From LH-M37 sp965602855 (GTDB taxonomy: Bacteria; Pseudomonadota; Gammaproteobacteria; SZUA-229): a stretch of 64,000 nt of DNA. How positions within the stretch are numbered: position 1 is the stretch's first letter; every line of letters begins with the position of its first letter. Below the pieces are notes generated by a model. It was not told the DNA's origin, ran no database searches, and was given only the letters and a program-made list of their open reading frames with translations. The position numbers and the translations under genes are program-made. Location of the stretch: assembly GCA_965602855.1 (NCBI GenBank), contig CBFCZV010000001.1, positions 62,001 through 126,000 of the forward strand. The letters are read 5' to 3'. Of this stretch, positions 9,641-18,707 are shown in pieces.

Positions 9641-9835
9641 CTATGGGGTTTCTGTCTCTACTTTAAGCACTTCTTCAATCATACGATACACGCTATCAGG
9701 ATTTAGTGATAATGAAGATATACCATTCTCGACTAACCATCGCGTGATTTCTGGATAATCTGAAGGTGCCTGCCCGCAGATACCGACACCTTTATTTTCC
9801 TCGTGGCACACATCAATCAGGCCAGCTTCACTGCC
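9641..9835 (-). pseudogene. ppsA: Remnant of phosphoenolpyruvate synthase C-terminus
   Basis: Read on the minus strand, this frame gives about 64 residues containing GVGICGQAPSDYPEITRWL followed by NGISSLSLNPDSV. This is the conserved C-terminal PEP-binding region of PpsA-type PEP synthases. A stop codon at 9836-9838 interrupts the frame, and a possible continuation (VMIKAVKLA) lies in another frame at about 9817-9843, suggesting a frameshift. Nothing further upstream resembles the rest of the ~790-residue enzyme. It is therefore a decayed fragment. The rest of the 9552-9969 gap shows no other gene. Confidence 0.75.
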
Positions 9836-9969
9836 TTAATCATAACAGCCAGCCACGAAATTATTCATGATATTGATCAAGCTAAAAACCTCACTCTACT
9901 TGCTTATACCGTGACACTAAGTGTAGGGTTATAGCCATCTTTTAGACCATCAGGCCAGATAACAAAATC

Positions 9970-10479
9970 ATGAACGACATCGTCACGCTCACACTCGAAC
10001 AAAGCGCCCTGTGGGCACCCAAAATCATTGGCATGCTTATTGTCATTGCCATATTTATTTTGCTATCTAGCATGAGCAAAAAAATCATCCTAAAAATATC
10101 AGCACGTCTCAAACTAGATTCAAGCCTGAGCCATTTGTTTGCCCGCAGCAGCCGCGTTGCCCTTATCGTTATCGGCATGATTACTGCGCTTGGCACGATT
10201 GGTATCGATGTCTCAGCACTGGTAGCTGGACTCGGTCTCACTGGTTTTGCGCTCGGCTTCGCTTTAAAAGATACCATTTCCAATATCTTGTCTGGCGTTT
10301 TGATTTTGCTTTACCGCCCCTTTAAAATTGGCGACAAGATTAAAATTTTGGGACATCATGGTCAGGTGCTTTCTATTGATTTACGCTACACCAAGTTGGC
10401 AATCGAAGACGCCAATATACTAATTCCAAATTCAAAGTTATTTACCGACCCGGTTACGGTATTCCATGAAAATGAATAG
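9970..10479 (+). CDS. Small MscS-family mechanosensitive channel
   Basis: 169 residues. There are three predicted membrane helices: about 17-37, 62-82, and a pore-lining Gly/Ala-rich TM3 about 84-108 (ALVAGLGLTGFALGFALKDTISN). The MscS beta domain follows, with YRPFKIGDKI and ending in PNSKLF. E. coli MscS has 286 residues; this protein lacks most of the C-terminal alpha/beta cage, a compact architecture seen in other small MscS homologues. It probably gates in response to hypo-osmotic stress. It has no clear operon partner. Confidence 0.88.
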   Translation: MNDIVTLTLEQSALWAPKIIGMLIVIAIFILLSSMSKKIILKISARLKLDSSLSHLFARSSRVALIVIGMITALGTIGIDVSALVAGLGLTGFALGFALKDTISNILSGVLILLYRPFKIGDKIKILGHHGQVLSIDLRYTKLAIEDANILIPNSKLFTDPVTVFHENE

Positions 10480-10548
10480 GGAGAACAGCTATGTTGAACA
10501 AAACATTATCCCCACTTCTTCTAACTGGAAATCAAAGCGTTTATAAAA

Positions 10549-11037
10549 ATGAACAAGCAACAAATAATAAAAATCCTCTCACTGGAGCCACACCCTTCTG
10601 AAGGCGGTTATTTCAAACGCACTTACACTTCTGAAATAGAAACATCCTGCCCCGCAGGCACGCGTAAAACTCTGTCCTCAATTTATTACATGCTCAGCGA
10701 TGACAACCCCATCGGATATCTGCACAAAAATAAATCCGACATCATCCATTATTTTCACAGCGGCTCACCCATCTGCTACTGGATTATCCACCCCGACGGT
10801 CAACTAGAAAAGCAAATACTGGGCAATGATGTATCGCAATGCCATCAACCACAACTCACCGTTGAAGGCGGTTGCTGGAAGGCCAGTGAGTTACTCGATG
10901 GTGAGTATGGGCTGATCAGCGAGGCGGTAACACCCAGCTTCGAATATGAGGATATGGAACTGGCTGAGGCTCCGAATATTAATAGACTGTTTCCAGATTT
11001 ATTTGAAATCATCGAACCTTATATACATCAACCTTAA
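10549..11037 (+). CDS. Cupin, DUF985 family
   Basis: 162 residues covering a complete DUF985 (YML079W-like) single-domain cupin. The opening LEPHPSEGGYFKRTYTS and the strands around YYMLSDDNPIG and HYFHSGSPICYWIIHPDG are characteristic. Structures of the family show a double-stranded beta-helix, but substrate and activity are not established. The start ATG is 69 bp after the MscS-like gene; a shared transcript is possible but not shown. Confidence 0.85.
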   Translation: MNKQQIIKILSLEPHPSEGGYFKRTYTSEIETSCPAGTRKTLSSIYYMLSDDNPIGYLHKNKSDIIHYFHSGSPICYWIIHPDGQLEKQILGNDVSQCHQPQLTVEGGCWKASELLDGEYGLISEAVTPSFEYEDMELAEAPNINRLFPDLFEIIEPYIHQP

Positions 11038-11166
11038 AATCACCGATCTAATACAATAAAAAAGCACTTCATATAACTTAGGCCTTGCCCAGAGATAGCT
11101 ACAGAGTGTAGGGTTACATCCAAAAATAGTATTCAGTTAAAACAGATAAGAAATGAGGTTGGTTTT

Positions 11167-11661
11167 ATGCGTAAGCTCCTGTTATTAGGTATTTTATTTA
11201 TATCTCAGTCCGCACTCGCTGGTGAAATTTCCGATGCGTACAAAGATGGCGCTCTGGATACAAAATGGGGTGATTCTATAGAAAACATCAAAAAGGTTTT
11301 TACTTCTGGCAGACGTGAAAATTACAGAGACCTCGTTATGTATATCGCAAGAAACGGTGACCCCCTGTTTAACATCAAGCGCAAAAGAAACTCTCTCATA
11401 ATTTTTGGCTTCGACACAAAACAACAACTCAACAGCATAGCCATAGATATACCACAGGCAGACTATGGCAAGTTACTAAAAACACTGGATATAAAATTTG
11501 GTGCCCACACCATGCAATCGGACGACACAACTGCAAGAATTGCTACATGGCCAAAAGATGAGGACATTGAATTATCCCTGACCATGGCACGCGCCGGATT
11601 TTTTAGCCAGGAAATAAAAACCAGTTTAAACATTATCTATACAGGCACAGCCAAAAAATAG
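11167..11661 (+). CDS. Secreted hypothetical protein
   Basis: 164 residues, no family recognised. Residues 1-18 form a clear Sec signal peptide (MRKLLLLG, hydrophobic core, cleavage after ALA before GEISDAY), so the mature protein of about 146 residues is probably periplasmic. The mature part contains KWGDSIENIKKVF and a mixed alpha/beta-looking pattern, with no cysteines and no lipobox. It stands alone between the cupin and roxA genes. The 129 bp upstream hold no recognisable promoter. Confidence 0.75.
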   Translation: MRKLLLLGILFISQSALAGEISDAYKDGALDTKWGDSIENIKKVFTSGRRENYRDLVMYIARNGDPLFNIKRKRNSLIIFGFDTKQQLNSIAIDIPQADYGKLLKTLDIKFGAHTMQSDDTTARIATWPKDEDIELSLTMARAGFFSQEIKTSLNIIYTGTAKK

Positions 11662-11710
11662 TTAACAGCGTTCATTTCTCACATACCCCACAGCACTGAG
11701 ACCAATCATC

Positions 11711-12868
11711 ATGAAAGACAGCATCAGTCCACTCGGCGACATCTCCCAGAAAACATTCATGGAAGAATACTGGCAAAAAAAACCATTGCTGATTCGTCAG
11801 GCTTTTCCTGGTTTTAAATCTCCCATCACCCCGGACGAACTCGCTGGTCTCGCCTGTGAGGAAGAAGTGAATTCACGCATCGTCATGGAAAAAGATGGTG
11901 AGCACCCATGGTTCCCCATGTTCGGCCCAATGAGTGATGAAATATATTCCAGCATGCCAGAAACTCACTGGACGCTGGTGGTTAATGATCTGGAAAAATA
12001 TCTGCCCGAGCTTTCGTGGATTATTGACAGCTTTCGCTTTATCCCCGAATGGCGACTCGATGATTTAATGATCAGCTACGCCGCCGATCAGGGATCAGTC
12101 GGCCCACACATCGATTTATACGACGTATTTATATTGCAGGGCAAGGGCAAACGACGCTGGCAGATAAACTCACAGGAAGTCACCGAAGAAAACCAGATAA
12201 AAGAAACCCCTTTAAGAATTCAAAAAGATTTTCAGGCTGAAGAAGAATGGATCGTCGAGCCCGGTGACATGCTCTACATGCCCCCCGGAATTTCCCACCA
12301 CGGCGTATCACTGGGTGAAAGCCTGAGTTATTCAATCGGCTTCCGTGCTACCAGCCACGCTGATCTGGTCAATGAATTCATCGGCCATATCACACAGAAC
12401 CTGTCACCCCAGTTAACCTATCGCGATCCTGATCAACGAATTCAAGAACATTCAAACGAAATAAAACAGGATGCTCTGGAACGCGTCACAGAAATATTCA
12501 AACAATATTTAAAACCTGATCACCCAGAACTGCAACGCTGGTTTGGTTGCTATATGAGCGACACCAAAACCAGTATAGCCACAGAACCTGAAGACGAAGT
12601 TAATTCTATAGAAGAATTAAAAGAACTCACCAGCACCTGCGCTTTGAGCAGACACCCGGCCAGTCGTTTTGCTTTTGCACAAAATCCAGACAACACCTTG
12701 TTATTTATTGATGGTGAGGATTATGAAGTCAATCCTGATTTCGCCAAAGCATTATGTAAGCAAAGGGAGGTTGATCTTGATGGGTTGATCGCTATTGCGA
12801 GTGAAGATGAAATTCAGTTGATGGTTGATTTGTATAATGGTGGGAAGGTTTATTTTAAAGGTGGTTAA
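11711..12868 (+). CDS. roxA: Ribosomal protein uL16 arginine hydroxylase (JmjC/cupin)
   Basis: 385 residues, slightly above E. coli RoxA/YcfD (373). It is an Fe(II)/2-oxoglutarate dioxygenase: the iron triad is His133 and Asp135 in GPHIDLYDVF and His196 in PPGISH. The N-terminal SQKTFMEEYWQKKPLLI is typical for the family. The C-terminal half contains the dimerisation and winged-helix-like part. In E. coli the enzyme hydroxylates an arginine of ribosomal protein uL16. It is monocistronic by spacing. Confidence 0.92.
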   Translation: MKDSISPLGDISQKTFMEEYWQKKPLLIRQAFPGFKSPITPDELAGLACEEEVNSRIVMEKDGEHPWFPMFGPMSDEIYSSMPETHWTLVVNDLEKYLPELSWIIDSFRFIPEWRLDDLMISYAADQGSVGPHIDLYDVFILQGKGKRRWQINSQEVTEENQIKETPLRIQKDFQAEEEWIVEPGDMLYMPPGISHHGVSLGESLSYSIGFRATSHADLVNEFIGHITQNLSPQLTYRDPDQRIQEHSNEIKQDALERVTEIFKQYLKPDHPELQRWFGCYMSDTKTSIATEPEDEVNSIEELKELTSTCALSRHPASRFAFAQNPDNTLLFIDGEDYEVNPDFAKALCKQREVDLDGLIAIASEDEIQLMVDLYNGGKVYFKGG

Positions 12869-12957
12869 GATCAAAAGCAAAACACCAAAACCCTGAACCA
12901 ATCCCCTATCCCAACCTCCAAGTAGATTAAGAAAACAACTATTAATGGAGGCGAGTT

Positions 12958-13128
12958 ATGAACAACCATAACAAATCAACAGAAATAGAAAATGTACCCT
13001 GTGAAATTTGTCTGAAGGAAATACCACAATCTGAAGCTAAGGTTGTCGAAGTAGACGACTACGTAGCAAATTTTTGTGGTTTAGAGTGTTACGAAAAATG
13101 GCGTGAAATGGAAGCAAAAAAACAGTGA
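12958..13128 (+). CDS. Small Cys4 protein, DUF3330-like
   Basis: 56 residues, preceded by a strong GGAGGCGAG ribosome-binding site 2 bp before the ATG. Four cysteines form CxxC (Cys15, Cys18, in PCEICLKEIPQSEA) and CxxxC (Cys40, Cys44, in FCGLECYEKW), a likely zinc-binding knuckle. From memory, the pattern CEICLKEIPxSEA plus FCGLECY is that of the DUF3330 family, whose function is unknown and some members of which travel on transposons. It ends 9 bp before a strong hairpin terminator shared with argG. Confidence 0.8.
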   Translation: MNNHNKSTEIENVPCEICLKEIPQSEAKVVEVDDYVANFCGLECYEKWREMEAKKQ

Positions 13129-13136
13129 CATAAAAA

Positions 13137-13161
13137 AGCTCCCACGGAGGCCGTGGGAGCT
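13137..13161. terminator. Bidirectional Rho-independent terminator
   Basis: A perfect 11-bp stem (AGCTCCCACGG with CCGTGGGAGCT) closes a 3-base loop. It is followed by a T-rich run on both strands: TTATTTTTTA to the right and TTTTTTA to the left. It lies between the convergent DUF3330-like gene and argG and can serve both. Confidence 0.9.
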
Positions 13162-13184
13162 AGTTATTTTTTAATGATAAAAAA

Positions 13185-14408
13185 CTATTTCTTTCTAGAA
13201 GCCTGAATCTTCAAACGCAGTGCGTTCAATTTAATAAAGCCTTCGGCATCTTTCTGATCGTAAGCACCGGCATCATCTTCAAAGGTGGCGATGTCTTCAT
13301 CGAACAATGAATCGGTTTCTGATTTACGACCTACAGCGGTAACGCTACCTTTGTACAATTTAACGCGTACCACACCGTTCACAGTTTTCTGCGATTCGTC
13401 GATCATGGTCTGCATCATCAGACGTTCAGGGCTCCACCAGTAACCGTTATAAATCATGGTGGCGTAACGTGGCATCAGCTCATCTTTGAGATGGGCGACT
13501 TCACGATCCAGGGTTAGCGATTCAATCGCACGATGCGCTTTCATCATAATTGTGCCGCCCGGTGTTTCGTAACAGCCACGTGACTTCATGCCCACGTAAC
13601 GATTTTCTACGATGTCCAGACGACCGACACCATTCGCACCACCAAGAGTATTCAGTTCGGTGAGCACTTCGGCAGGTGTCATAGCATTGCCGTCGATAGC
13701 AACGATGTCGCCTTTCTCGTAAGTCAGCTCAAGATAAGTTGCTTTGTCTGGAGCCTGCTCGGGTGAAACCGACCAGCGCCACATGTCGTCTTCGGCTTCT
13801 GCCCATGGATCTTCCAGAATACCGCCTTCGTAGGAAATGTGCAGCAGATTGGCGTCCATCGAATAAGGTGATTTTTTGCCTTTGTTGAAATCAACGTCAA
13901 TATTGTGTTCGGCGGCGTAAGCCATCAACTTTTCGCGTGAATTTAAATCCCATTCACGCCATGGTGCGATGATGTGAACATCCGGTTTCAGTGCATAAGC
14001 GCCCAGCTCGAAACGCACCTGATCATTACCCTTACCCGTCGCGCCATGAGAAATGGCATCAGCACCCGTTTCGTTGGCGATTTCAATCAAACGCTTGGAA
14101 ATCAGTGGTCGCGCAATCGATGTGCCAAGCAAATATTCGCCTTCATAAATCGTGTTGGCACGGAACATAGGGAACACAAAGTCACGAACAAACTCTTCGC
14201 GTAAATCTTCGATGTAGATTTCCTTGATACCCATGGCTTCGGCTTTAACACGAGCCGGTTCAACTTCTTCGCCCTGGCCAATGTCCGCGGTGAATGTCAC
14301 CACTTCACAACCGTATTCGTCTTCTAACCATTTAAGGATGATGGAAGTATCCAGGCCGCCGGAATAGGCAAGCACCGCTTTTTTAATATTTGATTTGCTG
14401 GCAGACAT
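13185..14408 (-). CDS. argG: Argininosuccinate synthase
   Basis: 407 residues when started at the ATG at 14406-14408 (MSASKSNIKKAVLAYSGGLDTS). That start fits the usual family length (about 405) and has a GGAG ribosome-binding site 8 bp upstream; an in-frame extension to 14480 would add 24 unconserved residues. The PP-loop AYSGGLDTS binds ATP. The enzyme joins citrulline and aspartate in arginine biosynthesis, in the cytoplasm. It is divergent from aceE and has no arg neighbours here. Confidence 0.96.
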   Translation of the reverse strand: MSASKSNIKKAVLAYSGGLDTSIILKWLEDEYGCEVVTFTADIGQGEEVEPARVKAEAMGIKEIYIEDLREEFVRDFVFPMFRANTIYEGEYLLGTSIARPLISKRLIEIANETGADAISHGATGKGNDQVRFELGAYALKPDVHIIAPWREWDLNSREKLMAYAAEHNIDVDFNKGKKSPYSMDANLLHISYEGGILEDPWAEAEDDMWRWSVSPEQAPDKATYLELTYEKGDIVAIDGNAMTPAEVLTELNTLGGANGVGRLDIVENRYVGMKSRGCYETPGGTIMMKAHRAIESLTLDREVAHLKDELMPRYATMIYNGYWWSPERLMMQTMIDESQKTVNGVVRVKLYKGSVTAVGRKSETDSLFDEDIATFEDDAGAYDQKDAEGFIKLNALRLKIQASRKK

Positions 14409-14456
14409 CGAGTCGCTCCGCTTTGAAGGTGTATTTAGTTCTATTAATGGGGGGCG

Positions 14457-14462
14457 ATTATA
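14457..14462 (-). promoter_or_regulatory. Possible -10 element of argG
   Basis: A perfect TATAAT on the minus strand lies about 50 bp upstream of the argG start. No good -35 hexamer is found at 16-18 bp (best is TGTTTA), so this is a tentative call. Confidence 0.3.
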
Positions 14463-14731
14463 CCGGAGAGTGGCCATCAATAAACAGTACCCGCAAATAA
14501 TCTATTGATAAATCACAGACTTAATATCTAAATGAGATTCATTTATCGTATTAGCAAATTCGACTATAGGTCGATTAACTTCTATAATTCGCCTTTCGGC
14601 GTGCATTGCCGGGGTCGCCAGCTGCATTGATCCCAGCCGCACTAACAAACGCCACAACGAATAACTTCGCAGAAAACAAACCCTTAGTTATCCATATTGA
14701 CGGTAATTTCTTCGAACACGCGAGACTTTGT

Positions 14732-17392
14732 ATGACTAATTTACACGATATCGACCCTCTGGAAACGCGAGAATGGATGGATGCACTCGCCGCTGTGATC
14801 GAAAATGAAGGCCCTGAACGCGCCCATTTCCTGCTCGAGCAATTAATTGATAACGCACGACGCTCTGGCAGCAACCTGCCATTCACCAATAACACGGCTT
14901 ATTTGAATACCATTCCACCCCATCTGGAAGAACATACACCGGGTGATTCAGCCATCGAACGTCGTATTCGTTCACTGATTCGCTGGAATGCGATGGTCAT
15001 GGTCGTTCGCGCTAATAGAGAATCATCTGAACTGGGCGGCCATATCGCCAGTTTCTCTTCTGCAGCCACACTTTATGATGTTGGTTTCAATCACTTCTTC
15101 CACGGCAATGATCACGAACAGGGCGGCGATCTTGTCTTTATGCAAGGCCATTCAGCACCGGGTATTTATTCGCGCGCTTATCTAGAAGGCCGCTTGAACG
15201 AAGACCAGCTTGATAATTTCCGTCAGGAAGTTGATGGCGGCGGCCTGTCTTCCTACCCTCACCCGTGGTTGATGCCGGACTTCTGGCAGTTCCCAACCGT
15301 GTCCATGGGTCTGGGTCCTATCATGGCAATTTATCAGGCTCGCTTCATGAAGTACCTGAATGATCGCGGCATTTCTGATACCAGCAAGCGCAAGGTCTGG
15401 GCTTTCTGTGGCGATGGCGAGATGGATGAGCCAGAATCAAAAGGCTCATTAACTCTGGCGGGTCGTGAAAAACTCGACAATCTGGTTTTCGTCATCAACT
15501 GTAATCTACAGCGCCTGGATGGCCCGGTTCATGGCAACGGTAAAATCATTCAGGAACTGGAATCAACCTTCCGCGGCGCTGGCTGGAACGTAATCAAAGT
15601 TGTCTGGGGTAGCTACTGGGATCAACTGCTCGCCAAAGATAAAGATGGCCTGCTACGCAAACGCATGGAAGAAGTAGTCGATGGTGATTACCAGAACTAC
15701 AAAGCCAAAGACGGTGCTTATGTACGCGAACACTTCTTCGGCTCAGACCCCGAATTGAAAGCCATGGTTGCAACCATGTCGGATGATGCCATCTGGCGTT
15801 TGAACCGTGGCGGCCACGATCCCCATAAAGTCTTTGCTGCTTATTCATCTGCAGTGAAACACGAAGGCCAGCCAACCGTCATTCTGGCCAAGACGGTTAA
15901 AGGTTATGGCATGGGTGAAGCTGGTGAAGGCCAGAACACCACGCATTCACAGAAGAAGATGGATATTGAAAGCCTGTTTAACTTCCGTGATCGTTTCAAT
16001 ATTCCTGTTACCGATGAGCAAGTTGAAAAAGCAGAATACTATCGCCCTGCTGATGACAGCGAAGAAATGCAATACATGCAGACTCGTCGCAAAGAGCTGG
16101 GCGGTTATTTGCCATCACGTACTAATCTAGCTGAAGCACAGCAAGTACCAGATCTTTCTATTTTCAACGCCATGCTGGAAGGTTCGGGTGAACGCGAAAT
16201 GTCGACTACCATGGCCTTTGTTCGCATGTTGACCATGCTGATTCGCGACAAGAGCATCGGTAAAAACATCGTACCTATCGTGCCTGATGAAGCGCGCACT
16301 TTCGGTATGGAAGGTATGTTCCGTCAGCTCGGCATTTACTCATCCGTTGGCCAGCTATACGTGCCTCAGGATGAAGGCCAGGTGATGTTCTATAAAGAAG
16401 ACAAAACGGGTCAGGTACTGGAAGAAGGTATCAACGAAGCTGGCGCGATGTCCTCATGGATTGCCGCCGCCACCGCTTACGCTTCACACGGCGTCAATAT
16501 GATGCCGTTCTACATTTATTACTCTATGTTTGGTTTCCAACGTATCGGTGATCTGGCATGGGCCGCTGGCGACATGCAGGCTCGCGGCTTCCTGATTGGT
16601 GGCACCGCCGGTCGTACTACGCTGGCAGGCGAAGGTCTGCAACATCAGGATGGCCACGGTTTATTGATGGCTTCGACTATTCCAAACTGTATCGCTTACG
16701 ACCCCTGCTTTGCTTATGAGATGGCCGTGATTATTCAGGACGGCATGCGTCGCATGATTCAGGAACAGGAAAGCGTTTACTACTACGTCACTGCAATGAA
16801 TGAAAACTACGTGATGCCTGCAATGCCTAAAGGTTGTGAAGATGGCATCCTCAAGGGCATATACCAGTTCAGCAAACATAAAGCCAAAAAAGATCAGCCA
16901 AAAGCACAGCTGTTCGGTAGCGGTACTATCCTGCGCGAAGTTATTGCAGCCACTGAATTGCTAAACAAAGACTGGGGCGTGAGCGCCGATGTCTGGAGCA
17001 TCACCAGCTACAACGAACTGTCCCGCGAAGCCCGCGACTGTGAACGCTGGAACATGCTGAACCCTGAGAAAAAAGCTCGCGTTAGCTACGTTGAAAAAAC
17101 ACTGAGCAAATGTGAAGGCCCTGTGATTTCATCATCAGATTATGTTCGCAATGTTGCCGACCAGATTCGCAACTTTGTACCGATGACTTACACCGTACTC
17201 GGCACCGATGGTTTTGGTCGCTCTGATACGCGCAAACAATTACGCAAACACTTTGAAGTCAACAGCCATTACGTGACAGTCGCAACACTGAAAACACTGG
17301 CTGACGAAGGCACCATCCCTGCTTCAAAAATCAGCGAGGCCATCAAGAAATACGGCATCGACATTAACAAACCTAACCCGCTAAACGCTTAG
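14732..17392 (+). CDS. aceE: Pyruvate dehydrogenase E1 component (homodimeric)
   Basis: 886 residues from ATG 14732 (MTNLHDIDPLETREWMDAL), one residue from E. coli AceE; an upstream in-frame ATG at 14606 would add 42 unconserved residues. The thiamine diphosphate motif GDGEMDEPES...N lies near residues 227-260, and the transketolase-like pyrimidine domain follows. It decarboxylates pyruvate and reductively acetylates the lipoyl groups of E2. aceF starts 13 bp downstream. No PdhR-type regulator gene precedes it, in contrast to E. coli. Confidence 0.96.
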   Translation: MTNLHDIDPLETREWMDALAAVIENEGPERAHFLLEQLIDNARRSGSNLPFTNNTAYLNTIPPHLEEHTPGDSAIERRIRSLIRWNAMVMVVRANRESSELGGHIASFSSAATLYDVGFNHFFHGNDHEQGGDLVFMQGHSAPGIYSRAYLEGRLNEDQLDNFRQEVDGGGLSSYPHPWLMPDFWQFPTVSMGLGPIMAIYQARFMKYLNDRGISDTSKRKVWAFCGDGEMDEPESKGSLTLAGREKLDNLVFVINCNLQRLDGPVHGNGKIIQELESTFRGAGWNVIKVVWGSYWDQLLAKDKDGLLRKRMEEVVDGDYQNYKAKDGAYVREHFFGSDPELKAMVATMSDDAIWRLNRGGHDPHKVFAAYSSAVKHEGQPTVILAKTVKGYGMGEAGEGQNTTHSQKKMDIESLFNFRDRFNIPVTDEQVEKAEYYRPADDSEEMQYMQTRRKELGGYLPSRTNLAEAQQVPDLSIFNAMLEGSGEREMSTTMAFVRMLTMLIRDKSIGKNIVPIVPDEARTFGMEGMFRQLGIYSSVGQLYVPQDEGQVMFYKEDKTGQVLEEGINEAGAMSSWIAAATAYASHGVNMMPFYIYYSMFGFQRIGDLAWAAGDMQARGFLIGGTAGRTTLAGEGLQHQDGHGLLMASTIPNCIAYDPCFAYEMAVIIQDGMRRMIQEQESVYYYVTAMNENYVMPAMPKGCEDGILKGIYQFSKHKAKKDQPKAQLFGSGTILREVIAATELLNKDWGVSADVWSITSYNELSREARDCERWNMLNPEKKARVSYVEKTLSKCEGPVISSSDYVRNVADQIRNFVPMTYTVLGTDGFGRSDTRKQLRKHFEVNSHYVTVATLKTLADEGTIPASKISEAIKKYGIDINKPNPLNA

Positions 17393-17405
17393 GAAGGATC
17401 GAGAC

Positions 17406-18698
17406 ATGGCAGAATTAAAAGACATTCTTGTTCCCGACATTGGTGATTTTTCGGGCGTTGAAGTTATCGAGATTATCGTCTCTCCCGGCGATACCGTGAG
17501 CATTGAAGATCCGCTGGTTTCTCTGGAATCTGACAAAGCAGCGATGGAAATTCCCTCCGAGTTCGCAGGCACGATTAAAGAAATAAAAATCAGCATGGGC
17601 GATTCTGTTTCACAGGGCGACCTGATGATGACCATGGAGGTTTCTGAGGAAGCCGCTGCAACCACACCCGCTGAGAAAAAAATCGAACCTGAGAAAAAAG
17701 CACCGAAAGCGGCACCAGCACCTGCAGCCGAACCTGCGCCTGCACCACAAAGAGCTGCACCTGTAGCAACGGCGATTGATGAAGCCAGCTTTAGCAATGC
17801 ACACGCCAGCCCGGCGGTACGTAAATTTGCCCGTGAGTTAGGTGCAAATCTCGGACAAATTAACGGCTCCGGTTTGAAGGGTCGTATTCTAAAAGAAGAC
17901 ATTAAAACCTTCGTTAAGCAGGTACTGACTTCTGGCGCGATTGGCGCACCTTCGGGTGGCCTGTCTGTTGAGCCCATGCCGGAAATCGATTTCAGTAAAT
18001 TTGGTGATATTGAAACTCAACCACTAACTAAAATTAATAAACTCACCGGCAAATTCCTGCACCGCAACTGGGTCAACATTCCTCATGTAACCCAGTTCGA
18101 TGATGTCGACATTACCGAGCTGGAAGCTTTCCGCAAGGAACTGAACATCGAGCACAAAGATGCCGGTGTTAAAGTGACCATGGTGGCGTTTCTGGTGAAA
18201 GCGATTGCCTCTGCATTAAAAGAATATCCACGCTTTAATTCTTCACTGGATGCAGCGGGTGAAAATTTAATTCTGAAAAAATACATCAACGTTGGCGTCG
18301 CCATGGATACACCAGCTGGCCTGGTGGTTCCTGTGATTAAAGATGTTGGCTGCAAATCCTTAATCGATATTGCCAAAGAAGTGATTGAGACCAGCGTCAA
18401 GGCCAGAGATAAAAAACTGAAACCTGCTGACATGACTGGTGGTTGCATCAGCATCTCCAGCCTGGGCGGCATTGGCGGCACCGCCTTCACGCCGATTGTG
18501 AATGCACCTGAAGTCGCCATTCTCGGTGTTTCACGCGCAGCCATGAAACCGGTTTATATCGACGGCGAATTTGTACCGCGTTTGATGATGCCTTTGTCAT
18601 TATCGTACGATCATCGCGTCATTGATGGCGCTGACGGCGCACGCTTCACTACCTTCCTCGGTCAGATTCTGGCTGACACTCGCAGACTGGTTCTTTAG
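17406..18698 (+). CDS. aceF: Dihydrolipoamide acetyltransferase (PDH E2)
   Basis: 430 residues. One N-terminal lipoyl domain has lipoyl-Lys44 in LESDKAAMEIP. An Ala/Pro/Lys-rich linker follows (about 82-125), then the E3/E1-binding domain (about 135-172, SPAVRKFARELG). The C-terminal catalytic domain has the active-site DHRVIDGADG (His403, Asp407). E. coli E2 has three lipoyl domains; this is the short single-lipoyl form. The next gene encodes E3 with its own lipoyl domain. Forms the core of the PDH complex. Confidence 0.96.
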   Translation: MAELKDILVPDIGDFSGVEVIEIIVSPGDTVSIEDPLVSLESDKAAMEIPSEFAGTIKEIKISMGDSVSQGDLMMTMEVSEEAAATTPAEKKIEPEKKAPKAAPAPAAEPAPAPQRAAPVATAIDEASFSNAHASPAVRKFARELGANLGQINGSGLKGRILKEDIKTFVKQVLTSGAIGAPSGGLSVEPMPEIDFSKFGDIETQPLTKINKLTGKFLHRNWVNIPHVTQFDDVDITELEAFRKELNIEHKDAGVKVTMVAFLVKAIASALKEYPRFNSSLDAAGENLILKKYINVGVAMDTPAGLVVPVIKDVGCKSLIDIAKEVIETSVKARDKKLKPADMTGGCISISSLGGIGGTAFTPIVNAPEVAILGVSRAAMKPVYIDGEFVPRLMMPLSLSYDHRVIDGADGARFTTFLGQILADTRRLVL

Positions 18699-18707
18699 GA
18701 ATTACAT

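Noticed and set aside
9458..9706. Plus-strand frame of 82 residues with a hydrophobic stretch across the diguanylate cyclase start
   Set aside because: It overlaps the conserved cyclase N-terminus and the PpsA remnant, has no ribosome-binding site and resembles no family.
10491..10578. Short plus-strand frame starting ATGTTGAAC between the MscS-like and DUF985 genes
   Set aside because: Fewer than 30 residues, overlapping the DUF985 start in another frame, with no recognisable signal peptide or motif.
9920..11116. A 12-bp identical string (AGTGTAGGGTTA) at 9920-9931 and 11105-11116 flanking the mscS and DUF985 genes
   Set aside because: In 64 kb many 12-mer pairs are expected by chance, and the similarity fades immediately outside, so it does not support an inserted cassette.
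14606..14731. In-frame 42-residue N-terminal extension of AceE
   Set aside because: The extension is unlike AceE homologues; the internal ATG gives 886 residues, in line with the family.
17381..17977. Long antisense reading frames inside aceF (also 18083-18544), mgtE (5533-6009) and ptsI (3954-4331)
   Set aside because: They lie opposite highly conserved genes, have low-complexity or Ser/Ala-rich translations and no ribosome-binding sites.
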